The translations under genes were made by a program, and so were the position numbers. Below are positions 37,230 to 51,210 of a stretch of DNA of 64,000 nt, piece by piece. The notes under the pieces are model-generated. The model was not told where the DNA came from. It did no database searches and saw only the letters and a program-made list of their open reading frames with translations. The DNA comes from Amblyornis subalaris (taxonomy: Eukaryota; Chordata; Aves; Passeriformes; Ptilonorhynchidae), in assembly GCA_018881555.1 (NCBI GenBank), contig JACAXG010000002.1:21279183-21343182 (forward strand), in the 5' to 3' direction. Positions within the stretch are counted from its first letter, which is position 1. Each line of letters begins with the position of its first letter.

Positions 37230-40139
37230 TTGCTAACCAAACTGTCTACTTATGAATTTAATCCCAGTTGGTAGACAAGGTTCCATTTTTTCCTCACTCA
37301 TCCNTCTAGCAAGCCTGCAGTTCCTGTCTACTAGGTAATAATTTGTAGAAACNGTATATGAATTCACATTTTAAATAAGGGAAATCATATCCCTGTTTTC
37401 CTCTTTCCATTTTCACCTTCTTCTTCACTGACTGATGAGGAAGGTTAGTACTAAACATTCTGTTAATGGTTGTCAAATCAATCATGGTTTTCACTGCTAG
37501 AGTTATTCTAGAAAGAGGCAACACACTTTAGAAGAAATCAGAGAAGAGCTGAATGAGATAATGTAAAATCACTTATACAGACACTCTGGCGATGGAACCC
37601 TGTTTAATATTTAATATAGTCATTAACCTGAGAGTGGAAGGAGGAGGGTAATGGATGGCCTATTGCTTTTACCTACAGGACCAGTTTCTGAAGCAAACTG
37701 TCTCCCCTGGGGCAAGGATCACACANGCTGAAAATCTATAAAGAGGGTCACAGATGAAAGGAGATTGAGCAGGTTCAAAATTCCCATGTGAGCACGGTGA
37801 AAACTGCAGGCAGAGCAGGTGGTGAAATTTGCCATACTACACACAGCCGTGGGCCATTGCCATCCAAATGCTCAATTAGTTTATTATGGCAACAGACACA
37901 CCATGCTGGCCAAATAACCAGTGCATCTGCAGAAACTACAGAAAATAATCAATTATTGAAGAAAGCTATCTACAAGTAACATTACTGGTACTGTTTCTTG
38001 TTCTTCTCTTTCTTTTTTTTTCTGCCTAGATGCCCAGCTGTTAGAGATTACCCCAGAGAGCTAGAAATCCATGAACTAAATTTAGCTATGAGGAACATGG
38101 AGTAAAGGGGAGGAGAGGAGGAGCAGTGGGGAGGGGGGAGGTGTTAAGTTTGGTTGATTGGCTGATTTGGTTTGGATTTTTATTTTGTTTTCAGAAAAAG
38201 ACTAAAAAATACATAAAACATTTCCAGGTGACCTTCAAAATACTGTAAATACTTTCTATGTGGCAANAGCACAGCATACAATATGTTTTTATGCACTGTG
38301 GCCAATTTACATGGTAACCATTGCCATAACAGGGCACATGACCCATTGTCACAAGGATGTTGTGCACAGGAATGAATTTACTCNGAAGGCTCGGTGGGTT
38401 GAGGTGCAATGGTTCCTCACTAGCACCACTTAGCATGGCACTCCTCCTGCCAATCCTATGGACCATCCAAACCCCTTCACTCANTAAGAACTGGTCAGCA
38501 TCTGGTATTGAATTGCACTTCCCTGCCTCCGTGCTAGTTAGAGAAGATATGAGGTTCTCCCACCTACCTTACAGCACCTGTTTCTAAGCTCCCTGAGGAA
38601 GCAGGGAACTGCTGACATGATGGTCCATCTATTTTCAGAGGTAGAGAGACCANTGCATGTTCTCCTGTGACTCTGACATGCGCCCATACATGGGTAGTCT
38701 TCCTCATCAAAGGGGATTTAGTGGATGTTGCTCTTCGGTGCTGCTCGGACTAATAGTCATGCAGTTGGCATATCTGTAGGTCAATATAAACAACTTCTGA
38801 CTGGAGGAGAGTGAAAGTTTTCAGCAACAGGAGTGTCAAATCTTTAACAAAATGCAAAAACAGAGGTTTGGTGTGCTAGCTTCTTATTAGCTTTTGCCAC
38901 AATGCCTTATATTATACTAGACTCTATGTGATAGAGCTGGTTTCTTCTCTAAGGGACTTACTACTATAGGGAACAAATGCACAAAAGTCGAGGTCATCCT
39001 GGGTCGCTGCTTATTCACAATTTTTGGATGAATGGATTCATTTGGTCAACATTAAAAAAAATAATTATTGCTACAAGAGAAAGACAAGTTTTCTCAAGAA
39101 TGATCTATTGGTAAAGAAGTTTCTCTTCTACAGAATCAAAGACCAAGGTCCTGTATTTTCAAACCTCATTTTTTAAAGGAGTCTAGTTTAAAAAAAAATT
39201 ATTTCCAGAAATGAGAATAATGTTAATGTAAGCTTTCAAGAGAAGCAGCAAAACAATTTCTGATATGCCTGAGAATCTGTACAAAGGAAAATATTAAGAT
39301 GGATCTGATCTACCCATGCTTTCACATCGGAAATCTAGCCTGTAGGCAACTCTGAGATGTTCCTATGACTTTGCTTCTCCAAGATTCTCATACAGCTGTT
39401 CATCCACAATTTGATGTTCTTTCAGCTTTCACGGTTTCCAGACTATACTGTTTACTGTATTAGGTAATAAGACCAGCATGTTGAGCCCCAGCAATAGAAA
39501 AACTATAAATCATTTGATAACCTTAAGAAATTGTGGTTGAACTCAGATATTTTTCTAATGGTTTAGTGAATCTAAAGTGGAAAATAGCAATATTTCTGTA
39601 CCTGTAATTTCTATCCACATATGAAAAATGCTAAAAGAGGCAGAGTTCAGAGCCAGAGGGGAAGTGGCCTTTACCATGAAAGAATTTTGTATAGGAATAA
39701 TTAAAACTAAATTTAGCCACTAAAATAGGCTGTAAGGTCAGCTGCATTATCCATAATTATGGTAAGCAACGGGACAGAACTCTCTGGGGGGAGGGTAAGA
39801 AGAATATTTTAAAGCATGAAAACCAAAGCATAATGCTTCATGTCTCCTTTTTTCTGAAGTTCCACTTGAAAATGATAATAGCTCTTAATGCTGTTAAAGC
39901 AGCAGAACTCTATAGCTTACCCTGTTTTCACCATGTTTTTCAATTCATGGTGAGTTTAGGGGTGTGTGAACACACAGTATAGTGCAAGGAAGATTTTATG
40001 GTTTTGAGATAGAGACAATAACATAGATGTTTAAAACAAAATGGTGAAACAGCATAGCTAATTTTACGTTTCATTTTAAAACTAAAAAGAGATGATATAC
40101 AGACATACAGGTAGATAATATTTGTAGGGTTTTTNAAGA
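37230..40139. other. unique non-coding DNA, N-rich
   Basis: I recognise no gene or transposable element. A purine-rich G/A patch (GGGGAGGAGAGGAGGAGCAG) lies near 38107. Isolated N bases are frequent (37304, 37353, 37726, 38267, 38384, 38484, 38653). Frames crossing 38191-38587 contain N bases and look like chance. Confidence 0.5.
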
Positions 40140-40838
40140 ACCCTGGGTGCTATTTGATGCAGTGGGCCCTGATAGGTTGCACCCATGAGTGCTGAAGCTT
40201 TCTTATGACACTGTGACACCACTTTTGATAATCTTTGATCAATCNTGGCAATTGAGAGAGGTNTCCAAGAACTGAAGGAAAGGAAATGTCACTCCTGTCT
40301 TCAAGAAGGTTAAGAAGGAGGACACAGGGAAGTACAGGCTGGTCAGCTTCACCTCCAGTTGGAGGCCAGCAGCAAGCCATGCACCCCAGGTGTCAATACC
40401 GGGTTTAGTACCATTCAGCATCTTTGTTCATGACCTGGACGACAGGTCAGGGCATACCCTCAGTGAGTTTGATGATGATACAAAGCTGGAAGGAGCAGTG
40501 ATATGCCAGAGGGTCATGCTGCTGGAAAGGGAGCAGCTTGGGAGAAAAGGACCTGGGGATCCTGGTTGACACGAAGCTGACTATGAGTAGGCAAAGTGTC
40601 CTTGCTGCAAAAACAGAGAATGGGATCCTGGTTTGCANGGACAAAGTACTACCAGCAGGTCAAGGGAGGTGATCCTTCCCCTCTGTTCAGCGCTGGTGAG
40701 TCCACACCCAGAGTGCTGAGTCCAGTTCTGGGGTCNCCAGTCCAAAAGGGACATGGAGCTACTGGAGAGAGTCCAGAGAAGGGCCATGAAGATGATGAAA
40801 GACCTTCACATAGGAGGAAGGGCTAAAAGAACCGAAGT
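40140..40838 (+). mobile_element. CR1 LINE internal fragment with two internal deletions
   Basis: Matches to CR1 ORF2 run in order on the plus strand: ATGTCACTCCTGTCTTCAAG (40289), GGAAGTACAGGCTGGTCAGC (40329), then a jump to TTGGAGGCCAGCAGC (about 40360) and CCAGGTGTCAATACC. Next comes the reverse-transcriptase active-site region, readable as FDDDTKL (the usual FADDTKL, with the two catalytic aspartates, near 40469-40489). A second jump joins GGTCATGCTGC to TGGAAAGGGAGCAGC (about 40520). The match resumes through GACATGGAGCTACTGGAGAG and stops near 40838, before the 3' tail. Two internal blocks of consensus and the 3' end are missing, and frames are broken by stops and N bases. It is a dead copy. 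Confidence 0.92.
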
Positions 40839-42426
40839 GTTCTGCAATTCTGAGAATAACCATTCTTCAATTCTGAGAATAAGCACTTTTGGTCTGAAAG
40901 GGATGCAGGACTTTTGCTTTGATGTCTCTAAAATCACACTTATGTCCTTCAAATCGTTAACATCTTACCCATTTATGTAAAATATATGCTGGATTCGGTT
41001 CTTTATCAGGAATGCAAATAAGAAAAAGAACTGTAGAAAGTGAGTATTCTTATTTACCTCTGATACAATCAGCATGGAATGAAACACCTACTGGTATTGC
41101 CCATAGGTCAACAAAGGAGCCCAGTCACTTCAGAGAGCAGGACTTGATGCACAAATGCTGAAAATCACGTGTGCAGTCACATATGTCACTGGACATGACA
41201 GCAGAGGTCATTTCAGTGTTCAGTCAACAGTGGCTAAGAATGTGTTCCATGAAACAGCGTTTATAATTTTTCCAGTCCAAGGACAGTCGAGTATAGCTGC
41301 CTTTAAAAAGCTGAAGTATAATCAGTAGCTTATTTTCTTACCATACTTTTCAAGGCTAGCAGTCGTGCTGCTTAAAATCCAACACCACAAATGTATTTCC
41401 TTTCCTCTTACAATGAAGTTCATTACATGGTATTGATGAAGCTTTCATTATTGGCATTTATTTACAACATTATCAGAAATGTTGGAATGTCTTGATGTCA
41501 TGAATTGCAACTCATATTGCATATCCCAAAGACAAAACCAGTCACAGTAATTAAAAATATCAAGTTAAAGTAAGGATTATGCTAGTAGTAATTATTTTCT
41601 TTTGTTTAAAATTAAGACAATATAATACAACTAATATTTTCTCAAAAGGAAAAAGCAAATCACTTAATTAAAATCAATCTTTATTTTATCATCAAAAAAT
41701 TAATAAAAATTGATCATCTTTAATAACAGCATGGGTTCACTTGTATTATTTTTATCGACAGCAACATATGTCATTTTCACTCTTACATGCTAGAAAAGAA
41801 TTAATCTGGTGATCTTATTTTAGTATATGTATATTAACAATTTAAATTACTCGCATTGTTACAAAATAGGCTTTCCACAGATAATTCAAGTAAGTAACTA
41901 CACATTCTTCTTCCCAAATGAAACTTGATATTTAGATAAAAAATATTGCATCCTTCTTTTGGCCAGTACCATTATTAAACAAAATGTGGTGCATTGAATA
42001 TAGAAAATGAAAGTATTGGTAGAGAGGACATTAAATTACCTGTATGTGCAAAAATAACAATTATGGAAAAAGCGTATAAGCCTTCCACTCTTTTCTGATC
42101 CTTATTTTTCCAAGAGACATTAATTCTATCGTGTAAATAAGTATGACATACATAAAAGCATGTCAAAACTAGAGTAAATACTTATTTTTTTGGTTTTCAA
42201 TAAAGCACCTCTAANCAGGTGCTCTAAATAAACTGCAAATAAGCACAAGAAAACCATAATTAAAATATCGTCACTGGTGCTCAAAAAAAATCCTATAGTG
42301 CAATGAAAAGACACAAGGAAAAAGGATATTAAACACTGAGCTAAGGGTAACGTTAGAAAACTCACTTTTGAACTCACATTTTATATGTGGTAGGAAAAAG
42401 TTTAAGGTTCTGATTATATTAAATGT
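40839..42426. other. AT-rich non-coding DNA, possible conserved tract
   Basis: No gene or repeat is seen. 41440-41780 is strongly AT-rich, with many TTAATTA/AATCAATC motifs and no simple repeat structure. It may be a conserved non-coding element or simply AT-rich neutral DNA. Confidence 0.45.
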
Positions 42427-42490
42427 TTAAGCACCTGTCTAATTCCTNTGAAGCCAATGGGAGTTGAACGTGTGTTTCCTGAAGGCAAAA
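42427..42490. repeat. second relic of palindromic amniote repeat
   Basis: TTAAGCACCTGTCTAATTCC is followed by TGAAGCCAATGGGAGTTGAAC (42449-42469). It shares the core TGAAGYCARTGGGASTTGAAC with 12233-12253 and has the TTAAGCAC flank expected of the same old amniote family. The call rests on this internal match plus remembered consensus features. The ends are uncertain. Confidence 0.45.
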
Positions 42491-45400
42491 CATGCACACA
42501 TATGCACTCTGACACCTCAGAGCCTGCATAGGCACATTCCTGTGGATCCTCTAGAGCACTGCTGAGAAAACAGTATGATGGAGACTCAGCCCGGGGCAGT
42601 TGGCTGCATTCACACTGTAGCTCTAGGATATTTCATGCATACCNCCTTTATGGGATTTGCATACACAGATGAGGGATTGTAAGGATAATACTAGACCCCG
42701 AAGTCCAGGTATACGACAGACATCCGGCATTTAAGCCCTTATGGCAATTACATACATTTGGGTTCCTCTATGTCATTCTGTGCTTTGCAACTTCCTTCAT
42801 TATAGTAGCAAGCCCAGTGCACCCCATCGTCCACCCCTGCCACCAATGCACCAGCAGGTTTAGCCTAGCAGTATCAGCAACACAGGAGAAAGATATGAGA
42901 CAGAATAAGAGAAAAAAGCAGGAAGCTAGCTCCCACAGAACTACATGGTACTGTACAAATAACCTTGTAATTATCTGATAACTTCATCTCTTAAGTGCAA
43001 GCACCAGCCTCGCACCTTGTCCCAAGCACACTAAACTGTAATCCTGCACAATGGAACATTTGTGGGAACATCTCGACCTTTTGTATCTTGACAACTCCAG
43101 ACTCACAGCTGCAGCAAGCTACAAATATCCAAGACCAAAAAGTTAATTTCTCTGCATTCTGAAACAAAGGCAGACTGATTGTATCAGTCCTATTTCTACA
43201 TCTAAACTCAATCCTGAATTGATCAGGTATTAGCCTTTGGAAGACATCCATACCAGAGGAACAGAACCTGCAGAGCAACAATTGTATCAGCAAGTCCGTT
43301 GCTGTGAAGTGTACAAAACTATCTACTGCTTGGTCTACTTCTCTTGCTCGTCTGTGACATCCTAAACGTCAGCACAACCCTAAAGCAGGAAAGTCAATTG
43401 CACCAGAATGCTGATAAGACATTCTGATCCAGTATCTGCTAGGGAGGTTTGAAAGTATTCTTTGATTGTATTCTGACTCTAAAAAAAATCAAATTACAAG
43501 TCTTTTATGCACAGATAGACTGGTTTTAGAGGGCAAGGGCAAAGGCAAAACATCCGCATATTTCAGAGTTCGGGTATATCTCTCCCTGCACTATGCTTGC
43601 AATATATTGCATGGATACTGATAACGTGAGGAAAACTGCCTGCTTCATTTTATTGTCTAGAGCTTGCTTGACCTGGGAAGATAATTGCTTTCTTCTGGTA
43701 CCCACACAGTGAAAACTTGTAACCACAACACACAGAGCATTCTAGTGCATCCAAAAGTCTTGAGGATCCAACAAGTGTACCAAAAAAAGGCATTTTTTCT
43801 TTGCATTCTACTTTCATTTCCTGCCTCACCCTGAGGGAGGCTGATTCTGTTCATAATGGGAAGGAGAAAAAAAACCTTTCTTAGGTCATAATAATACTTT
43901 GTCTGCCATCTGTTTGCCACTCTGCTACTATGTCATAGCACACAAAATAATTGGGCCATGACCAATGCTGCCTAGAGATTTTTCATGTATTACTTCCCTT
44001 CTTACTCTCCTGATGAGCCAAGTGTAGTGGATGTATCCTACATCCTTCTTCCATTCTCTTCCAGGAGGTGAACCTTACCATCTACTCCCACAAAAAGCTG
44101 CAGCTAGGTCCATCTAGGTGCTGTGGGGGGAATTTCATTTCTGCAGGTTTTCACAGGTATTGATTTAAGCTAACAGATATATATTATCCACTGTAAAAGA
44201 AAATTACTGTTTTCATTACTAAGAAAACACTTTCCTGTTGTCAAAAGAAAGCAGAAATTATGTCCTCGCATTAAAAGGCTTTTAGGAAGAAATAGGCATT
44301 GAACTCCTGCTTGCAGTCTNTTTCTTACAAGACTTTCTGTTCTTTTGAGAATGAAAAGGCCATACTTCCTTCACGCCTACTGAGATTAAATGGAGCCTGT
44401 ATCTGAAGAATATATTCACGTAGGACACCTTATTTCCACAGGGCAAACTCAATTTAGCCACAATGCTTTTAAAGGCACAAGATGGGCCTCCATTCCTGGG
44501 AACTGTCTAAAATCATATACATACAGGCTTGCTTGTGGCTTCTCCAGAAAAGAAAGACAAGAAGTATAAAAACAGGGATTACTCTCACTTACCCTTAAAA
44601 TAGAAGAGAGTTGTGATTATACCAGTATAGTAAAGAAGAATCTGCCATCGTTATTGTATCTTTTTTTGTGTTGGGGGTGTTGGCAAACCACTTCTGCCNT
44701 CTTCATGTTCAAGGTAAGTAATGACATCTATGCCTTGTCCCTGAAATATGTACTTAAATTCAAGTCCAAGGGAAGATAGAGGGGTGTTAAGATGGCTTTG
44801 GTGGTGAGGCTTGACCCTAAGAGTGTGNCACATTTCTCCCTCTTCCCCTGCCTCCCCTCATCTAGGCAGTGCTTAAGCGCTGCAGTGCACTGTGAGCCCT
44901 TNCAAGCTTTCCTTCCACCATCTGCAGAACAGGACAGCCATGCTCCTGAGGAGGCAACGAACAGGCTCTAGCAAGGATCTATGGTGTTCTCTTGCAGGTT
45001 AAGAGGTGGTAAATATTCCCAGGGTTCCACTGTTTCAGGAGATGTGCCTGAGTCAACACAGTGTGCTTCAGAAAATGGCAAAGTGGAAGCTTGCTGGCTC
45101 TTGGGAGGAACTGACTGGCAGCCTCCCTGAGGGGCCACTGTGACGGAAGGAAGTCTGGCTGCTGTGTGACATGTGGATGGAGATGGTGTCTTTCCCGTAA
45201 GTGATGGCTGACTGCAGTGTAGCTGCACTTAGTGGCTGGTGGTCTGTGGGCTCCTTTCTGATCACACTGATTGGAACAGCAAACTGTTTATAACTGATAG
45301 AGCCCGGTGAATGAAAGGCCTACTGATACACAGAGGTTTCACTTAGTCATTTGCACACTTCCCAGTTGGAAGTGTCTGCCACTGAGTAGCTGGAAGTGTT

Positions 45401-46939
45401 CTTCAGTCTTTTACACCTTCTTTCAACTTTGCTCACAGATACAAAGGTAATCCTGCTGATCTTACAGTGCAGCCCTATAGATGCAAGGTGTGCCCACGCT
45501 AAGAAAAGAGAAAAATAAAAATAAGCAAAGCACATAAACACCACCACCACCCCCTCCAACTCTATCCATCACAATAATTACATGGAAGCAAAGCTCTGTG
45601 TTCTCCAGTACCAGATAATTTTGCACTACTGAGGCACAGCTACAAGTTCCCTCCTAATCACTGTACTGTGAGAGGTGNAAACAGTGACATCAGGCTGAGG
45701 TTATCTATTAGTATCCTGACCCTTGGATTTATCTCATTCAACTTAGGTGACTTTACTCTACAAACCAAACCTCAGTTAGTTGTCCAGGCTGCCTCAGAAA
45801 CCAGCGTTCAGAGAAATAACTCCTTTCTCTGGGTTATTAATCTCTGGCACCAAACTTGGAATAGACACTAACCTTTAGGTACTGAAAGTTAAAGATGAAG
45901 AAAGCTCTGAATGTTCTGTTCAGAATTTTCTGACAAAATTCTTATTAGCTAAAACAGAGGTCTGGAGAACTGTACTACTTTAATATTACACAGAATACTC
46001 CGGAGCATTGGATTGGTGTACCAAAACTAGAGTAAAACCTGCAGTCAAATAAAAGGACAAGGGATCCTTCAAACTCATCTCAATTTGAACTGTACTATTA
46101 ACTTTCATTCCTTCTGAGGCCCAATCGAAATTGTCCCAGTTCTTCCATTTACACCATCCTCTGCTGGGATTTTATTACTCANTGACAGTGCTATATCTGC
46201 TGAGGCATATGGTTTAAGGATACCACAAAGTATGAAGTAATATTCCTTGCATTCTTGCAGAGCAGTGATGTGGTNGCATCATCAAAGAACCAATTCTAAT
46301 GTAAATCTCCAGAAAAATGCTCCTCAACACTGTAAAATACAGAATGCAGACAGCATTTAAATGCATTATGGAAAATCACAGAGCTATAGTGTGTACTAAT
46401 AAAAATACCTTATACATTAAAAATTCTGGTATTTCAGCAATTTTTTGTCATTACACCAAAAGGGGTCAATCTGGTTATTAAAAGCTTGGAAAAAAATCCA
46501 TTCTGCTTAATATAATCTTTTGTTAGAGAAGTTAATTATGGTAAAGAAATGTGATCTAGCAATTATATTCTTCACTTCATAAAGTTTAACAGAATAACTG
46601 CTGAACTTCTGTAAATCAAATTCTTTTTAGCGAACACACACATACATAAAGACTAAAGTTAAGCCTATTCTGAAAAATTCCACATCATGTTGAAGTTCAG
46701 AGAAATTAAGTAGGAAGGAGATTGCAAGCTCACCACTAATGCTGTCCAGAATGGATATGCAGACCATGCTATATAGCTAATCAATCTAACATGTAAGAAC
46801 AGCAGGATAATTAACTACAAATTAATGNGCAGTAAAGAATTAGGCACACAATAAGCCAACTTCTCAGGTATGCAAATTGGCACAAATGTAGGACCTGGTC
46901 TGCTCTATGCCTCGTAAGTCATTGCAATTATAGACAGTA
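42491..46939. other. unique non-coding DNA
   Basis: No exon or interspersed repeat is recognised. GC-richer patches at 42480-42620 and 44850-45260 have overlapping short frames but no identifiable content. A (CCA)n-like CACCACCACC run lies at about 45541-45551. N bases recur about every few hundred bases. Confidence 0.5.
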
Positions 46940-47300
46940 AGACTAGAAAACAACATCCAAAGGTTGTTTCATTTACCCCCTGCCCAAAGGTAGATTCAGC
47001 TGCACTGATGTCATTCCTCACAAAATCTTGTCCAGTCTGTTTCAGAAACATCCTGGAATGTGAACTTTATAAGTTCTCAGCAGCCTGCTCCTATTCTTAA
47101 GTGTGAGAATTTTTTCTCAATGTCTGATCTAAGTCTTCCCTGCTGTAATGAAACCCTCCTTGTCCTACAAACATGAATCAAGGAAGAGATTTTTGCCTTC
47201 CATGTCATAGCCATATTTTACATATCCTTCTGTCTTTTTCTCTCTTGACTAAACCATCTCAGATATTCCTGTCTTTCTGTATCAGCCATGGTTTTATTCT
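46940..47300 (-). mobile_element. ancient CR1 LINE 3' fragment, antisense
   Basis: The order of matches on the plus strand fits the reverse complement of an old CR1 family shared with turtles and crocodilians: ACTAGAAAACAACATCCAAA, CCCCCTGCCCAAAGGTAG, CTTGTCCAGTCTGTTTCAGA, TTCTCAATGTCTGATCTAAG, TCTTCCCTGCTGTAATGAAA, TCCTTGTCCTAC, then CTCTTGACTAAACCATCTCA. It is far more diverged than the other CR1 copies in this window. No protein frame survives. The 3' end of the element is at the left. Confidence 0.82.
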
Positions 47301-50300
47301 TTTTTCTCTGTCCTCTGATCTCTGTTACTAAACTCTTAACCACAGAGAAGAATTACTACAATTACAGAATACACAGAAACCACTGCATAGCTAACTATGC
47401 TATGAGCTCTATAAAGGTACAGGCCTTTGATTTGCCAGAAGGTTCTCATACATTTTTAACAGAAATACATGGGTAAATTAATCTGAGAATTAATCTGAAC
47501 TTCAGCATCTCCTGATAGCAAGTATCCATGAATCTCATCCTTCTGTTTTAGAAGACTGAAATTCATCCAATAATGCAAACTCTCTCTATGACAGTGGGCT
47601 TGTACACAGGAATGTGCATAAAAGAATACAATTCTATTTTTGTCCCNAATAGGATAGAAATGGTTTTGTGCTCATATATTCTGATCTGCTTTGATACTCT
47701 TCTTCTCATGAAGGTTTTAGTTTCCTTATTATAGACCTTAAAATTCTTTCAAGTAACACATCATTGCCTGCTGACTCTGATGATGAATTTCAACAGGGTG
47801 AATTTAATCCTGTAAAAACATACATTTGAATTCTGATCCTTGCTATGCAATAGGAATGTATAATCTCTCAATCTCAGTCTGTCATAGTGTAGTAGCAAGG
47901 AAATTAAAAGAATCTATTAATTATGCTTATTCAATAGTGCAGTGTTAAACCATTGCCTTTGCAGTATCACCTGAATCGCTACTTTCCCTCAAAAATGGAA
48001 TTTATTAATTAATGATCTGAATTCTCTTGTTGCTAGACATAACTAACTTTTCTCTATGGTATTTTTTGTTAGATTTTGCTGCACCTCTACCAATGAGGTA
48101 TTTGCTTCCTGCTTTAAACAAAGTGATCAAGATAACTATGTTGTTCACATCATTGATCTCAGAAACACACCTTGATACTAAAGTCCTGCTTTGATAACCA
48201 GGCCACTGTAGATTTTGCTGGGGGTGATGGGAGTGAAAGGTATAAGCAGTGACTCCCCTGAAATCTTTTCTTCACAAACACCATTTATTGGCAAAGTTTG
48301 TTAGACCTAATCCTTTTATTCTACCTACTGGCTATTGTTCATTTTATTGCTAACTTTTCACCTCAGTTATCACACACATGTACACGTTTTAAGATGCCTT
48401 TCATGACTCCTATCAATCTCCCTGTATTGACTGAAGTAACTTAATATACCANCCTAACCCTCCAGCAATTAAAGTCAGGGTGAATACTTCAAAAGCAGCA
48501 TATTTCTCCCCATCTTTAAGTTAGATCTGGCTATGTTGATCTTTCATCAGAGCACACCAATATTAGCTCAGACCCTGAAAACAGCAAACATTTACTCAGA
48601 TGTAGTGCTGTGCTTATTCATTTCACAGTTCAGAATGACCCTGTGTGGTACCAGCTCTGGGTGGAGCATCATTCAGAGATGTAGATATTCTGTGGTTTAT
48701 TTCACTGTAGCTAGAGGAGTATTCTCCATTCAGCTCCAGATTCTGTTAATGTACCACTATGCCTCTAAACTGTCTTTTTGCCGTTCCCAGGTTCTGGTGG
48801 AACAAGATCCCAACACAATCCTTCCTATGTACATGCCCTGATTCCCTTGGGTACTGGGAGGGTTCCAACAGGAAAAGAACATGCCCAGGTTAGAAGTTAT
48901 CCACCACATGCTTCTAGGTTTTCCAGACCGACCTAGTGAAGTACTAGGACTGCAGGAGATATTCTCTCATAAGCATAATTTATTCCCGTGTTTTTTGAGT
49001 AGTTGCACGTTCCATATGATTCTTCATTAAGAACATATCTCACTGCAAACACCTCAACACTACCTGTACATGCCAGTGCATTCCTGTGCTATCTTTGCTT
49101 GAAAGACTTTTTGTATATTCATCTTACCAAGAATAGTGGCTGCAGGCATACACACCTCCCACAAAAAAAGAGTAAACCTCCTATTTCCTAAGCCCCTAGA
49201 CTTCTGCATTTGCCTTTCTGTTTTTTTTCTGGGGTTTTTTTCCTTTCTTTTCCTAGCTTTTAAAGCAGAAGGAACCATAATAAAAAGGTTGTCTCACCCC
49301 ACATGGGGGGTTCCACTGGTTGGATATCCTTGGCATCTGACCCACAGCTTTACTTAAACTTCAAATGTTTAATTCCAAATATATGTTCTTAACGTGAAGA
49401 TTACAAATAAGAGAGAGCCTCTCTCCTCAATCATTCAAAATGGTTTTGAATCTTCCAATTCTGAATTTCAGATCATCTGCTGGAGATGAAGGCTGCAGGA
49501 CTGGAATTAATTTATCTGACTGGTTAAAGTAGAATGTGCCCCTGTGATAAAATTTGGCTAATAGGGCAATAGAAATAAATGAACCTAGTTCACTTTCTCT
49601 GAAGCATCTTACACCTGTGAATACATTTAGGGAGAAAAAAAATGAAGTTTTTTTTACTGTTGAAATTCAGAATTTCCTCTAAATGTACCCAGACAGNCCT
49701 TGAACACAAACAGGTATTTCATGAGACACTTTAAAGATGCAGTGATATTTCACTTGTCAGATCAAGATTCAAGTTAAAAACTGAAACCTCCTCAGAGGAA
49801 TGATGAAATTCCAAAGACTACAGGTGAATAAAGTATGTTAAGACAACTTGTTACTATTTCTGCCAGCTCAGAAATATTCTCCGCAAAGCACTGCTGGCTG
49901 CAGTGTCCAATCTACTTTCCAAACCAGTTGCTTGAATTTCCACCACTTAGTGGATTGGAGGTGAAGGAGAAATTGAGAGTGGAAGTTTTATTCTATAGCT
50001 CACCAAGNGACATTTTTGTAAATATATTTCAAATTTTCTTTTGGTCATTTCATGGTAAATACGGAATCTTATTCTGGATTCGCTGAAATGTAACTCAAAA
50101 GAGAAACTTATTCCCAAGTTTCTGAAAAGGTGAGAGAACTGACCCAGGCAGACACAACAATGCTTAACCACTTGTATTGATTGTGTAAGCCCAGAGCTTA
50201 CCCATAAGCATGAGGGCAGTAGAGGCAAGGGTTAAACATCTAATTCAGTCCCCAGCTGGTTTGTTTCTGCCTTTGCAATTCAGGTTGCTTCTAGCATCTC

Positions 50301-51210
50301 ACCAAGCCCAAGGGCCAAGAAGGAGAGGAGAAAAGTTTTTTAACTTCTCCAAGGCATCCTTACTCTTACAGACTCATAAACAATCCCAGCTTTTGTCTCC
50401 TCCCTTGACAATCCTGTGTTTACCCAGCATCATTTTGTCTTCTTTAAATCCTCCTCATGAAAACCTCATGAAGAAAGTGCTTCAAAGCTTCAGAACAAAC
50501 ACCTAACGGAAGCCTGTAGTTTGAGGATATAGGCCCAAATCCACCTTTCTTGAAGTTGAGTCTTCCCAAGNTGGGCACGATGGAAGAACTGGGGAATGGC
50601 TGGGATCTTGCAAGGCAAGACCTTCTGGGCCAGTATCTTAACAATTCAGTCACCTTCCCCAGTGTAGGTATTTTTGCCAAAGAAATGTACTGAAATATTA
50701 GACTCTGCCTGATACTCTTCAGTTGTTTTCTTTTGCTGTGTGAGCTAGTGGAGATTCATGAATGGCACTGGTGATGTAGCACCTTGACACCTCTGTCCCT
50801 GGACACATTTCAGAGAAGTTAGCATGCATTATCTGGTTTTCACTGCAGATCCTCTGCAGAAAGATTTGTGAACTTACTGGCTCCATCATGTGTCCTCCAG
50901 AGAACACTGCAAGGGGGAAAACACTCCTCAGATTGTTCACGTTTCTAAGCTTGTAAATGAAAACACTCCTCTTTTAAAACAAACACTTTGAGTTACAAAA
51001 GACTCTGCAATGCCTCTGATGACTACACCTGCCTGGCTGGGAATGAATAGGCACACCTGTTCTTCATGATAAGAAAATCAACCAGAGTAAACAGACNATC
51101 TTTGGTTTTTGTATTCTACTGTCGAAGCTGAACCAGAAATTTTTTAACTTGCCAGTATTTTAGAATAATGATGATTGTAGTTACCAGATTGAAACGCGGG
51201 TGCTACATTC
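47301..51210. other. unique AT-rich non-coding DNA
   Basis: No gene or repeat is recognised. Frames at 48533-48841 (102 codons), 49003-49357 and 50210-50506 have no domain or splice context and are treated as chance. A T-rich patch lies near 49220-49245. Confidence 0.5.
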
